A stretch of DNA of 64,000 bases from Haematobia irritans (taxonomy: Eukaryota; Arthropoda; Insecta; Diptera; Muscidae): positions 21,030,997-21,094,996 of the forward strand of contig NC_134398.1 of assembly GCF_050003625.1 (NCBI RefSeq). Direction: 5' to 3'. Of this stretch, positions 44,470 to 54,736 are shown piece after piece. Each line of letters begins with the position of its first letter. Within the stretch, counting starts at the first letter, position 1. The notes beneath the pieces are model-generated. The model was given only the letters and a program-made list of their open reading frames with translations. It ran no database searches and was not told the origin of the DNA. Both the position numbers and the translations under genes were made by a program.

Positions 44470-46675
44470 TTATACCCTTCACCACTACTGTGGTACAGGG
44501 TATAATAAATTTGTGCCTTTGTATGTAACACCGAGAAGGAATAGTCATAGACCCATCTTTTAGTATACCGATCGGCTTAGAATTAAACTCTGAGTTGATT
44601 TAGCGATGTCCGTCAGTCTGCCTGTCTATCTGCCCTCTGTCCGACCGTCAGTCTGTCTGTTGATGTATTTTTATGTGCAAAGTCTAGCTCGCAGTTTAGG
44701 GTCCATTTTCAGCTCAAAGACTATCCCTATTGATTTAAAAAAAAAATCGGTTCATATTTATATATAGCTGCCATATATATTTAGAACCGATCTGGTCATA
44801 AATGACGTATTTATCAACCGATCTTCTTCCAATTTCGTATAATGAAATATTTTGTGAGTCTCGTAAATTTTGCAGAATATCAGTCAAATCGGTTCAGATT
44901 CCGATATAACTCTCATATATAACTATCGCCCGATTTACACTCCTATTGCCCCAGTGGCCAACATTTTGTTCCGATTTACGTGCAATTTTGCACAGGGAGT
45001 AGAATTAACATTATAAATATTCACACCGAACTTGGTTGAAGTCGGTTCGCATTTAGATATATCTCCCATATATTTTTCGCCCAATTTTTATACCCTCCAC
45101 CATAGGATGGGGGGTATATTAACTTTGTCATTCCGTTTGTAACACATCGAAATATTGCTCTAAGACCCCATAAAGTATATATATTCTGGGTCGTGGTGAA
45201 ATTCTTAGTCGATCTAAGCATGTCCGTCCGTCCGTCCGTCCGTCTGTTGAAATCACGATAACTTCCGAATGAAACAAGCTATCGACTTCAAACTTGGCAC
45301 TAGTAGTTGTTATTGATGTAGGTCAGATGCTATTGCAAATGGGCCATATCGGTTCACTTTTACGTATAGCCCCCATATAAACGGACCCCCAAATTAGGCT
45401 TGCGATTGCTCTAAGAGAAGCAAATTTCATCCGATTCGGCTGAAATTTGGTACATGGTTTAAGAATATGGTCTCTAACAACTGTGCAAAAATTGATCCGC
45501 ATCGGTAGATAATTATATATAACATATAAACCGATCCCCCGATTTGGCTTGCGGAGCCTCTAAGAGAAGCAAATTTCATCCGATCCGGCTGAAATTTGGT
45601 ACATTGTGTTAGTATATGGTATCTGATGACCATGCAAAAATTGGTCCATATCAGACCATAATTATATATAGCACCCAAATAAACCGATCGCCAGATTTGA
45701 ACTCCGGAGCCTCTTAGAGGAGCAAAATTCATCCGATCCGGTTGAAATTTGGTACGTGGTGTTAGTACATGGTCTCTAACAACCATGCAAAAATTGGTCC
45801 ATACCGGTCCATAATTATATATATAGCCCCCATATAAACCGATCCCCAGATTTGTCCTCCGGAGCCTCTTGGAGGAGCAAAATTCATCCGATCCGGTTGA
45901 AATTTGCAACGTGGTGTTAGTATGTGGCCGCTAATAACCATACCAAATTTGGTCCATATCGGTCTATAGTTATATATAGGCGATCCCCAATCACACAAAA
46001 CTTAAACCATATCGGTTCATAATCATGGTTGCAACTCGAGCCAAAAATAATCTACCAAAATTTTATTTCTATAGAAAATTTTTTCAAAATGTTATTCCTA
46101 TAGAATATTTTGGAAAAATTTGACAAAATTTTATTTCTATAGAACATTTTGTTAAAATTTTATTTCCATCGAAAATTTTGTCCAAATTTACTTCTATAGA
46201 AAATGTTGTCAAAATTTTATTTCTATAGAAAAAGTTGTCAAAATTTTATTTCTGTACAAAATTTTGTCAAACTTAATTATATACCTATTTAATCGGCCTT
46301 TTATAGTTTAATATATACTACGTATGGACTACCTTGCAATTTAGAAGACGGTGTAAGGAAGTTTAAAGATTCGATTGTGGATGACAGTCTTCAGTAGAAG
46401 TTTCTACGCAATCCATGGTGGAGGGTACATAAGCTTCGGCCTGGCCGAACTTACGGCCGTATATACTTGTTTTTACTAACACCGGGATGGATCGGTCATT
46501 AACCAATTTAAATTTTGATTCTAGACATTTTGTGAAAGTTTCAAAAATGTTGTCCAAATCGGTTCTAATTAAAATATTTGTATATGTGTGTTAAAATGGT
46601 ATCAAAAATGTTTGTATACATATTGGTGAAGGGTATAATATAGCCGCCCGACTTTAGACTTTCCTTACTTGTTTT
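44470..46675 (+). mobile_element. Family A element, older copy split by a family B element
   Basis: The 5' part is 44470-45087 (TATACCCTTCACCACTACTG, CAGTCTGTCTGTTG, two modules) and the 3' part is 46475-46675, ending GACTTTCCTTACTTGTTTT with hairpin remnant GCCGCCCGAC. It is more diverged than the other A copies, and its last-third sequence differs considerably, consistent with greater age. B inserted within a T run next to the sequence ACTAAC. Confidence 0.78.
45088..46474 (+). mobile_element. Helentron-like/DINE-1-type element, family B, copy 2, nested in A
   Basis: 5' TATACCCTCCACCATAGGAT, core AAAGTATATATATTCTGGG, GTCC microsatellite at 45222-45245, 153-bp modules from about 45340 to 46000, conserved junction CTCGAGCCAAAAATAATCTA at 46026-46045, internal 29-bp array 46050-46265, unique tail, and 3' hairpin GGCCG/CGGCC at 46443-46458 then TATATACTTGTTTTT. 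Long frames on the opposite strand (for example 45427-45909) reflect 51-codon modules only. Confidence 0.82.
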
Positions 46676-47813
46676 GACATAATTTTCTACAGAAATTAAA
46701 TTTTGCAAAAATGTTCTTTATAAATAAAACTTTCCAAAAATTTTCTAAAGAATTACATGTTCTGTAAAAATACAATTTTAACAAAATTTTCTATAGAAAT
46801 AAAATTTTTCATTTTGCAAATTTTTACAAAATTTTGCAAAAATTTTCTTTAGAAATAAAATTCATTTCTCATTTTGACATAATTGTCTATAGAAATATAA
46901 TGTTGACAAAATTTTCTATAGAAATAACATTTTGCAAAAAAAAATATAAACATTTTGCAAAAATTTATTCATAGAATTAAAATTGTGCAAAAATTTTCTA
47001 TAGAATAAGGTTTTTGTCAAAATTGTATATAGAAATAAAATTTTGACAATATTTTCTAAAAAAATAAAATTTTTACGAAATTTTCTATTTCTATAGAAAA
47101 TTTCGTAAAAAATATTCTATAAAAATAAAATTTTGACAAAATTTTGATAAAGCCGCAAATAGCAGGAATTTGTATATGGTCTTTCGAACCGGTCCATTCT
47201 ACTGGGTCCATTGTACGATTTTCTATAGAAATACAATTTTGCCCACATTTTCTACAGAAATAAAAGTTTGCAAAGACTAAAATTAAAGTTTTGCAAAAAA
47301 TTTACTTCTATAGAAATTTAGTTTTGAAAAAATTTTCTATAGAAATAAAATTTTTACGAAATTTTCTATAGAAATAAAATTTTGACAATATTTTCTACAG
47401 AAATAAAATTTTTACGAAATTTTCTATACAAATAAAATTTTCCAAAATTATTCTATAGAAATAAAATTTTGACAAAATTTCGATAAAACCGCATACAGCA
47501 GGAAATTGTACATGGTCCTTCGAAGCGGTCCATTCTACATGGTCCATTGTACGATTTTCTATAGAAAGAAAATTTTGCCCACATTTTCTACAGAAATAAA
47601 AGTTTGCAAAGACTTTACTTCTATAGAAATAAAATTTTGCAAAAATTTTCTATAAAATAAAATTTTGTTAAAATTTTGATTTGGACAGAATTTGATAGAC
47701 TTTTACAAAATCCATTGTACGATTTTCTATAGAAATAAAATTTTGCCCACATTTTCTACAGAAATAAAATTTTGCAAAAATTTTCTATAAAATAAAATTT
47801 TGTTAAAATTTTC
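46676..47813 (-). repeat. 29-bp satellite with a 340-bp higher-order unit
   Basis: Minus monomers interrupted by a recurring non-satellite insert (GGTCTTTCGAACCGGTCCAT followed by GGGTCCATTGTACGATTTTC) near 47175-47220, 47510-47555 and again at 49095-49140. A partial repeat at 47660-47720 carries a piece like the family A 3' region (TTTGGACAGAATTTGATAGA). Confidence 0.88.
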
Positions 47814-48884
47814 GATTTGGACAGAATTTGATAGATTTTTACAAAATCTATATACTCAAAATTTAAGTTAGCAATGTACTAGGGTGGAACACAATTTTAG
47901 TAAAAAATATGGGAAACATTTAAATCTGAAGCAATTCTACGGAAACTTCGCAAAAGTTTATTTATGATTTATCGCTCGATATATATGTATTAGAAGTTTA
48001 GGAAAATTAGAGTCATTTTTACAACTTTTCGACTAAGCAGTGGCGATTTAAAAAGGAAAATGTTGGTATTTTGACCATTTTTGTCGAAATCAGAAAAACA
48101 TATATATGGGAGCTATATCTAAATCTGAACCGATGTCAACCAAATTTGACACGCATAGCTGCAATGCTAATTATACTCCCTGTGCAAAATTTCAACTAAA
48201 TCGGAGTTAAAAATTGGCCTCTGGGGTTATATGATTGTAAATCGGGCGAAAGCTATATATGGGAGATATATCCAAATCTGAACCGATGTCAACCAAATTT
48301 GGCACGCATAGTTACAACGCTAATTTTACTCCCTATGCAAAATTTCAACTAAAACGGAGCAAAAAATTGGCCTCTGTAGGCAAATGAGTGTAAATCGGAT
48401 GAAAGCTATATATGGGAGCTATATCTAAATCTGAACCGATTTGGCTGATATTTTGCAAGTTTTTTGAGACTCATAAAATATTCGGAATTTGAGGATGATC
48501 GGTTGATATACACGCCAATTATGACCAGATCGGTGAAAAATATATATGACAGCTATATCTAAATCTGAACCGATTTTTTCCAAAATCAATAGGAATCGTC
48601 TTTGAGCCGAAACTGGACCCTATACCAAATTTTAGGACAATCGGACTAAAACTGCGAGCTGTACTTTGCACACAAAAATACATCAACAGACAGACAGACG
48701 GACAGACAGACAGACAGACGGACAGACAGACAGACAGACAGACGGACATCGCTAAATCGACTCAGAATTTAATTCTAAGCCGATCCGTATACTAAAAGGT
48801 TGGTCTATGATTACTCCTTCTTGTCGTTACATACAAATGCACAAACTTATTATACCCTTTACCACAGTAGTGGTGAAGGGTATA
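47814..48884 (-). mobile_element. Family A element, 3'-truncated copy
   Basis: The 5' end is at 48884 (TATACCCTTTACC... on the element strand after a TATA), with the GTCT/GTCC tract at 48685-48750 and modules of the CGGTTCAGATTTAGATATAG type to about 48100. The sequence stops before the 3' hairpin, within TCTATCAAATTCTGTCCAAA. It lies in satellite. Confidence 0.8.
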
Positions 48885-49675
48885 AATATAAACATTTTGC
48901 AAAAATTTACTTATAGAATTAAAATTTTGCAAAAATTTTCTATAGAATTATGTTTTTGTAAAAATTGTCTATAGAAATAAAATTTTGACAATATTTTCTA
49001 AAGAAATAATATTTTTACGAAATTTTCTATAGAAATAAAAATATTCTATAAAAATAAAATGTTGACAAAAAGCCGCAAACAGCAGGAATTTGTATATGGT
49101 CTTTCGAACCGGTCCATTCTACAGGGTCCATTGTACGATTTTCTATAGAAATACAATTTTGCCCACATTTTCTACAGAAATAAAAGTTTGCAAAGACTAA
49201 AATTAAAGTTTTGCAAAAAATTTACTTCTATGGAAATAAAATTTTGCAAAAATTTCTACAAAATAAAATGTTGACAAAATTTTCTATAAAATAAAATTTT
49301 GACAAAGAAATAAAATTTTGGCAAAATTTTCTAGAGGTAATTTACCTTTTGCAAAATTTTTTATAAAAATCAAATTTTGCAAAAAATTTCTATAAAAAAA
49401 AAATAATAAATAAATAAAATTTTTCAAAAATTTTCTACAGAAATAAAATTTAGCAAAATTTTCTATTTTATTTTTATTTAATTCAATTTTGCAAAATTTT
49501 CTATAGAAATTAAATTTTGACAAAAGTTTCTACAGCAATAAAATATTGACAAAATTTTCTATAGAAATAAAATTATGACAACATTTTCTATGGAAATAAA
49601 ATGTTGACAACATTTTCTATGGAAATAAAATTTTGCAAAATTTTTCAATAAATTTTAACCAAAATCAAATATTGA
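48885..49675 (-). repeat. 29-bp satellite array
   Basis: Minus monomers, with the third copy of the FGACC-type insert unit (GGTCTTTCGAACCGGTCCAT) at 49095-49140. It ends at the conserved junction ATAGATTATTTTTGGCAACC (49675-49694). Confidence 0.88.
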
Positions 49676-49709
49676 TAGATTATTTTTGGCAACCGTGTGG
49701 CTCGTATCA

Positions 49710-50000
49710 CTACCTTCGGCGGCTCTTGACCTTGATCCTATTTGGTAAAACTTGTATGCATCGGTGAGCTCTTTCACTTTTTGAAACTTCAATAACTTTA
49801 GCACCTTTTTCATGTTTCAATATGTATTGCATCGGTTCTCGCAATATGTTGAGTTGACCTGGACGTTGATCAAATCTGGCCTTAACTTTTGGGATTATGC
49901 TTGGTGTTGTTACTGTTTTCCAATCACGGTAATGGGGAATGGTACGAGAAACAAAATATTTATTCACATTTAAATGCTGGAGGGCTATAACAATAGCCAC
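49710..50000 (-). pseudogene. Probable transposase N-terminal remnant (Tc1/mariner-like)
   Basis: A 96-codon frame without its expected continuation. It has a helix-rich start (MAIVIALQHLNVNKYFVSRT), then RDWKTVTTPS and KVKARFDQRPGQLNILREPM, resembling the paired helix-turn-helix DNA-binding region of Tc1/mariner-like transposases (residues about 15-75). The tail CIQVLPNRIKVKSRRR then runs into the satellite junction and stops, so no catalytic domain follows. I saw no inverted repeats around it. The resemblance is by eye; it is not the same family as the DD37E copies in this window. Confidence 0.4.
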
Positions 50001-51960
50001 TTGTGGTTATCCAGCCAAATATATACCAATCACACTAACGCCCTTGAATTCCATCACAAATAACTTCATTTTTAAATGTAATAGATCAAAATGCTTTTAT
50101 AGGCTAGTAAACAATTAAATGAACTAAATAAATCTATCTGCTTTGGATATAATAGTATCCTTAAATTGGTTGCAATACATATCAGTCGCACTGTATGTAC
50201 AAATGCGAGCATTAAAATATTTAACATCTACTAAAAATACGTTGAATATTTTAGTTAATTTATATACCCACATCTCCCTAAAGTATACTACAATTTCCAC
50301 ATATTTTCTCGTCTACCCACAGGCTACAATTCTACTGAAATATTTATTGAAATAATAAACAAGTGATTAAATTGTTTGTCGACATTGACCACAAAAAAAA
50401 AAACATAAAATAGAAATATGTGCGCGTAAAAAAATTCATCAAATAAATGTGGCTACCATGAGGACTGCGAAAAACACGGAAAATAAATAAAGATCCCAGG
50501 AATAATTTTGCCATGCCAACAAATGAACAACAACCAAAATCATATTGGCCCTTCGCTTCCTCGAAAATGTATGTGGTGGCGGTGACAGCATAAAACCCAA
50601 GCCTATTTTCACAATAATCATGGGGTGATGATCTATAGCAACCGGGAAACCATACCAAGCGCCTGGCAAATCCAAAAGAGGAAGCTGCCAATGGGATGAA
50701 GTTGGTCCCACAACAATTGTTGCTATAAAATGCATCATAAAATAAATGAATGAAATGAGCGAAGTGAGTTCATTCGTTCATAGATTGAACAATGGGGGGC
50801 GGCCTAGCTGAATGGCTGTGAGATCAAAATTGTGAGGCTAAATGGCTAAAGGACTAAAGGACAAACATATTTGGAAAACGTATGTCAAGTGACTGATAAA
50901 CCATGACAACAGACCTTTCCGTTACTATGGCTATGTACCAGAGCTACTCTATCCATTTTAGTGCAAATTTTTGCAAAACCTGCTGCTACTGTTCATACTG
51001 TAACGACTGTTGCTTTTTGCAATAGAGTGAAACGCATAAAATGCCTAGAATGCGGTGACAATAGCCTGCCAGTCAGACAGACAGACGTGCAAACGTTTCT
51101 GTAGCAATTTGCAGTATTCATAGCCACCATAATGGACTTACGGGGGGTTCGGTAAAAACTTTTAGTTATTCGAACTGTAGATGAATTACTCTCCAAGCAA
51201 AGCAAAGGTAAATCCACAACAACAATAACACCACCACTTCACCATGAAATACAGTTGTCAAGGATTAAAGGACAAAGGAATTTTAAATATTCAACTCAAT
51301 GCAAACAAATAAACAAAATTCTGAAACAAAAGAACAACATTCGCTAGGTTTTACAATGGACACATCATGGACTTTCATTACCGGCGTCCATTGGTATGGG
51401 CGTGGTAATCTGTACAGATGTCACAGAGGGCAATTGTGGCCTAATGCTGGGATGCTAGACACAGGTGTTTGCCCGAGGTCTAAGGTGTAGGTGACTAATT
51501 TACTAACGTATTCCCGTTATGACTAGACATCCAGAATAATAATGTTGTAGGTAAAAAATGTAGCATAATGTTGCACAGTGGGGGTCATCTACAACTGTTG
51601 GCAATATTCCCACACAACTTGTATAAAAGCCAATACCATAAAAATGTTGCACTTGAAATCAGCATGCGATAATGAGGTTATATAATTTTCCGAATTTGAT
51701 ACAATAATTTTTCCATACCTTTTCGATCACCTCGAAATATCGATTCCCGGTTAAATTTAATAGCATTCGCCCTTGTACCAAAAACGCCGAGCACGAAATT
51801 TTGATGGAAATTGGTTAATAAATGCGACCGGAATCCTGCGAACACCAAATACATGGACGGACGAACACCAATGGCTAGATCAACTCGGGAGCACGATTGC
51901 CACTAAAAATAATCAACTGGGAGAAAACTTTTCAAAAACCCTACCAAACAATCTTATATT
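50001..51960. other. Single-copy DNA, largest part without repeats; no confirmed gene
   Basis: This stretch is free of the satellite and transposon families and has more balanced composition than its surroundings. Two overlapping minus-strand frames, 50439-50738 (99 codons from ATG, C-terminus strongly hydrophobic, NMILVVVHLLAWQN and YLFSVFFAVLMVATFI) and 50344-50691, are the best candidates for an exon, but I recognise no family and see no clear splice pattern. A GTCAGACAGACAGACGTG-like stretch is near 51073. Confidence 0.4.
50439..50738 (-). CDS. Hypothetical small hydrophobic ORF, function unknown
   Basis: An ATG-started frame of 99 codons. The first half is mixed (MMHFIATIVVGPTSSHWQLP) and the last 35 residues contain one or two possible membrane segments. 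It lies in non-repetitive DNA but overlaps another open frame on the same strand. No promoter, splice site or homologue can be pointed to. It may be chance; listed because it is one of the few ORFs in the window not explained by repeats. Confidence 0.15.
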   Translation of the reverse strand: MMHFIATIVVGPTSSHWQLPLLDLPGAWYGFPVAIDHHPMIIVKIGLGFMLSPPPHTFSRKRRANMILVVVHLLAWQNYSWDLYLFSVFFAVLMVATFI

Positions 51961-52530
51961 TTATTAATTTAAAATTTTATTTCTATTGAAATTTAAAGAA
52001 AATCTTATTTCTAATTTTTTCAAAATTTCATTTCCATCAAAACTTTCATTCGATTTGTTTGTTATTGTTGGTTTCTATTCAATCATTATTGTTGTGTTTG
52101 ATCTCAGCTTAAAACCATGCATTGACTAAACTACAAGTGTAGCTTAACCAACAGAGAAAAAGTATGCTTGTCAAATTTATTTGGGCAATCAATCAGAATT
52201 TTATTTCTATAGAAAATCTTGTCAACATTTTATTTTTATAGATTTTTTTTTCAAACTTTTGTTTCTATAGAAAATTTTGTCAGAATTTTATTTCTATAGA
52301 AAATTTTGTAAAAATTTTATTTCTATAGGAAATTTTTGCAAAATTCTATTTCTATAGAAAAAATTTTGCCACATTTTTTTTTCTACAGAATTTTTTTGCA
52401 AAATTTTATTTCTATAGGAATTTTTTGCAAAATTTTATTTCTATAGAAAATTTTTGCAAAATTTTATTTATATAGAAAATTTTTGCAAAATTTTATTTAT
52501 ATAGAAAATTTTGTCAAAATTTTATTTTCT
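51961..52530 (+). repeat. 29-bp satellite with an embedded MITE E arm
   Basis: A short degraded array at 51961-52045, a lone E left arm at 52046-52195 (GTTTGTTATTGTTGG, CTTAAAACCATGCATTGAC, CAAATTTATTTGGGCAA), then plus-oriented monomers at 52196-52530 with many TTTTTGCAAAATTTTATTTC variants. Confidence 0.87.
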
Positions 52531-53146
52531 TTAAAATCCAGTCTCTTGACAATAATCTTCCAGTGAAATTTTTGTTGAAATTTAGTAAAAAGTACCTTTC
52601 CGCTCAAAAAATACCTTTTTGTACTTTCTTAAAAATTGTATTTTCCATCCCTGAGTAACTGGCAAAGTGACCAAAATTTTTAAAATAATATGCACGTTTG
52701 GAAATATCTCTTTATTACACTCTCCAAGTGCTTCCATCGCTGAATTAGGCAGGTTCTTTTCGCAGGTTTTGCGCCATTTCATTTACACATGTGTGTTTGG
52801 CTGTTTCGTTGTTATTGCTATGGCCAAACAAAGCGAGTCATGTTCACAAAAAGACCAACAAACACACATAAAAAGCAGAAAGACATTTTCCAAAAATGAA
52901 ATTTGTGGTGCAAGAACAAAAACAATTTCTTTTTTTTCGACCGTCGTTTGACGGGCTTTTCAACCAGTATTCTATTATTTGTGCAAGTTTTATAGGTAAG
53001 CGTTTTTCAAAATAAAACCTCCAGCTTTTCTTCAACATCTTCGATAAGATTTTTCTATGCAGCTAAAAATATATATTTATTTATATAAAAATATTCATTC
53101 ATTTCGGGGGGGGTTTGATCCCCCTCATCCACCCCCCTGAATACGG
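52531..53146. other. Single-copy spacer
   Basis: A+T-rich DNA with no match elsewhere in the window. It contains a poly-G/poly-C patch at 53105-53137. Small frames only; nothing recognised. Confidence 0.5.
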
Positions 53147-53491
53147 CCTTGGTTAGGTTAGGTTAGGTGGTAGCCCGTTGTATCAGGCTCACTTAGACTA
53201 TTCAGTCCATTGTGATACCACATTGGTGAACTTCTCTCTTATCACTGAGTGCTGCCCGATTCCATGTTAAGCTCACTGACAAGGGACCTCCTTTTTATAG
53301 CCGAGTCCGAACGGCGTTCCACATTGCAGTGAAACCACTTAGAGAAGCTTTGAAACCCTCAGAAATGTCACCAGCATTACTGAGGTGGGATAATCCACCG
53401 CTGAAAAACTTTTTGGTGTTCGGTCGAAGCAGGAATCGAACCCACGACCTTGTGTATGCAAGGCGGGTATGCTAACCATTGCACCACGGTG
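53147..53491 (-). mobile_element. tRNA-derived SINE
   Basis: On the minus strand it starts CACCGTGGTGCAATGGTTAG and holds RNA polymerase III promoter boxes: A box within TGGTGCAATGGTTAGCA (53470-53486) and B box GGTTCGATTCC (53432-53442). The anticodon-arm position has a CCTTG/CAAGG stem. A tRNA-unrelated body of about 270 bp follows, ending in a tandem ACCTAACCTAACC tail (53151-53170). About 345 bp, inserted at the edge of a satellite array. The open frame across its 5' half is not a gene. Confidence 0.88.
53432..53486 (-). promoter_or_regulatory. Pol III internal promoter (A and B boxes) of the SINE
   Basis: A box at 53470-53486 and B box at 53432-53442, with spacing and order as in tRNA genes. 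The tRNA-like fold is imperfect (short anticodon loop), so this is a SINE head, not a functional tRNA. Confidence 0.8.
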
Positions 53492-54736
53492 AAAATTCTG
53501 TAAAAATTTTATTTCTATAGAAAATTGGATCAAAGTTTTATATCTATAATAATAAATTTTACCAAAATTTCACTTCTATTGAAAATTTTGTGAAAAAAAT
53601 TTTATATAGGAAATTTTATGAACATTCTATATCTATAAAAATTTTATCAAAATTTTATTTCTGTAGAAAATTGTATCAAAGTTATATTTCTATAATAAAA
53701 ATTTTTACCAAAATTTCATTTCTATAGAAAATTTTGTGAAAAATTTATTTATATAGGAAATTTTATTTCATTCTATTTCTATAAAAATTTTTGTCAAAAT
53801 GTTATTTCTATAGAAAATTTTGTGAAAGTTTTATTTCTATGCAAAATTTTATTTCACTAGAAAGTTTAGCCACAATTTTATTTCTATACAAAATTTTGTC
53901 AACATTTTATTTCTATGGGAAATATAGTGAAAATTTTATTTCTATAGAGAATTTTGTCAAAATTGTATTTCTATAGAAAACTTTGTCAAAATTGTATTTC
54001 TATAGAAAAATTTGTCAAAATTTTATTTCTATAGAAATTTTATTAAAATTTCATTTCTATATAAAATTTTGTGAAAATTTGATTTCTATAAAAAATTTTG
54101 TCAACATTTTATTTCTATTGGAAATTTTGTCAAAATTTTATTTCAATAGAAAGTTTTGCCAAAATTTTATTTCTACAGAAAATTTTGTCAAAATTTTATT
54201 TTTATAGAAATTTTTGTGAAAGTCTTATTTCTGTGGGAAATTTTGTCAAAATTTTATTTCAATAGAAAGTTTTGCCAAAATTTTATTTCTATAGAAAATT
54301 TTGTCAAAATTTTATTTCTATAGAAAATATTGTCGCAATTTTATTTCCATAGAAAATTTTGTACAAATCTTATTTCTATAGAAAATTTTATGAACATTTT
54401 ATTTCTATAGAAAACATAGTCAAAATTTAATTTTTATAGGAAATTTTGTCAAAATTTTATTTCTAGAGAAATTTTGTTAAAATTTCATTTCTATAGAAAA
54501 TTTTGTGAAAATTTGATTTCTATAAAAAATTTTATCAAAATTTTATTTCTGTAGAAAATTTTGTCAAAATTTTATTTATATATGGGCAATTTTGTAAAAA
54601 GTTTGTACAATTTGTAGGAAATTTTCTCAAATTTTATTTCTATACAAAATTATGTAAAAATTTATAAAGTATTGCCAAAAGTTTATTTCTATAGAAAAGT
54701 TTGTCAAAATTTTGTTTCTATGGAAAATTTCGTCAG
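53492..54736 (+). repeat. 29-bp satellite array
   Basis: Plus monomers. Two adjoining groups near 54110-54240 and 54240-54330 repeat AATAGAAAGTTTTGCCAAAA, a local duplication. Periodic frames such as 53983-54207 are artefacts. Confidence 0.94.

Noticed and set aside
45427..45909. 160-codon frame and similar frames in 11066-11909 and 57510-58627
   Set aside because: They lie in 153-bp (51-codon) modules of family B elements, so openness follows from module length. Different frames and both strands are open.
53151..53170. Interstitial telomere repeat (TTAGG)n
   Set aside because: Only about three units, located at the SINE tail, and flies of this group are not expected to use TTAGG telomeres.
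53470..53486. Possible tRNA gene
   Set aside because: A and B boxes are present, but the cloverleaf is incomplete and it continues into a SINE body and tail.
53339..53533. 64-codon frame ending ...FLRVSKLL
   Set aside because: It spans the SINE head and satellite; a common false ORF from SINEs.
53983..54207. Long frames rich in F, Y, K, I (also 3846-4067, 18129-18383, 19483-19728, 37605-37898, 57087-57353)
   Set aside because: They are readings of the 29-bp satellite, periodic every 29 residues, without conserved length or motifs.
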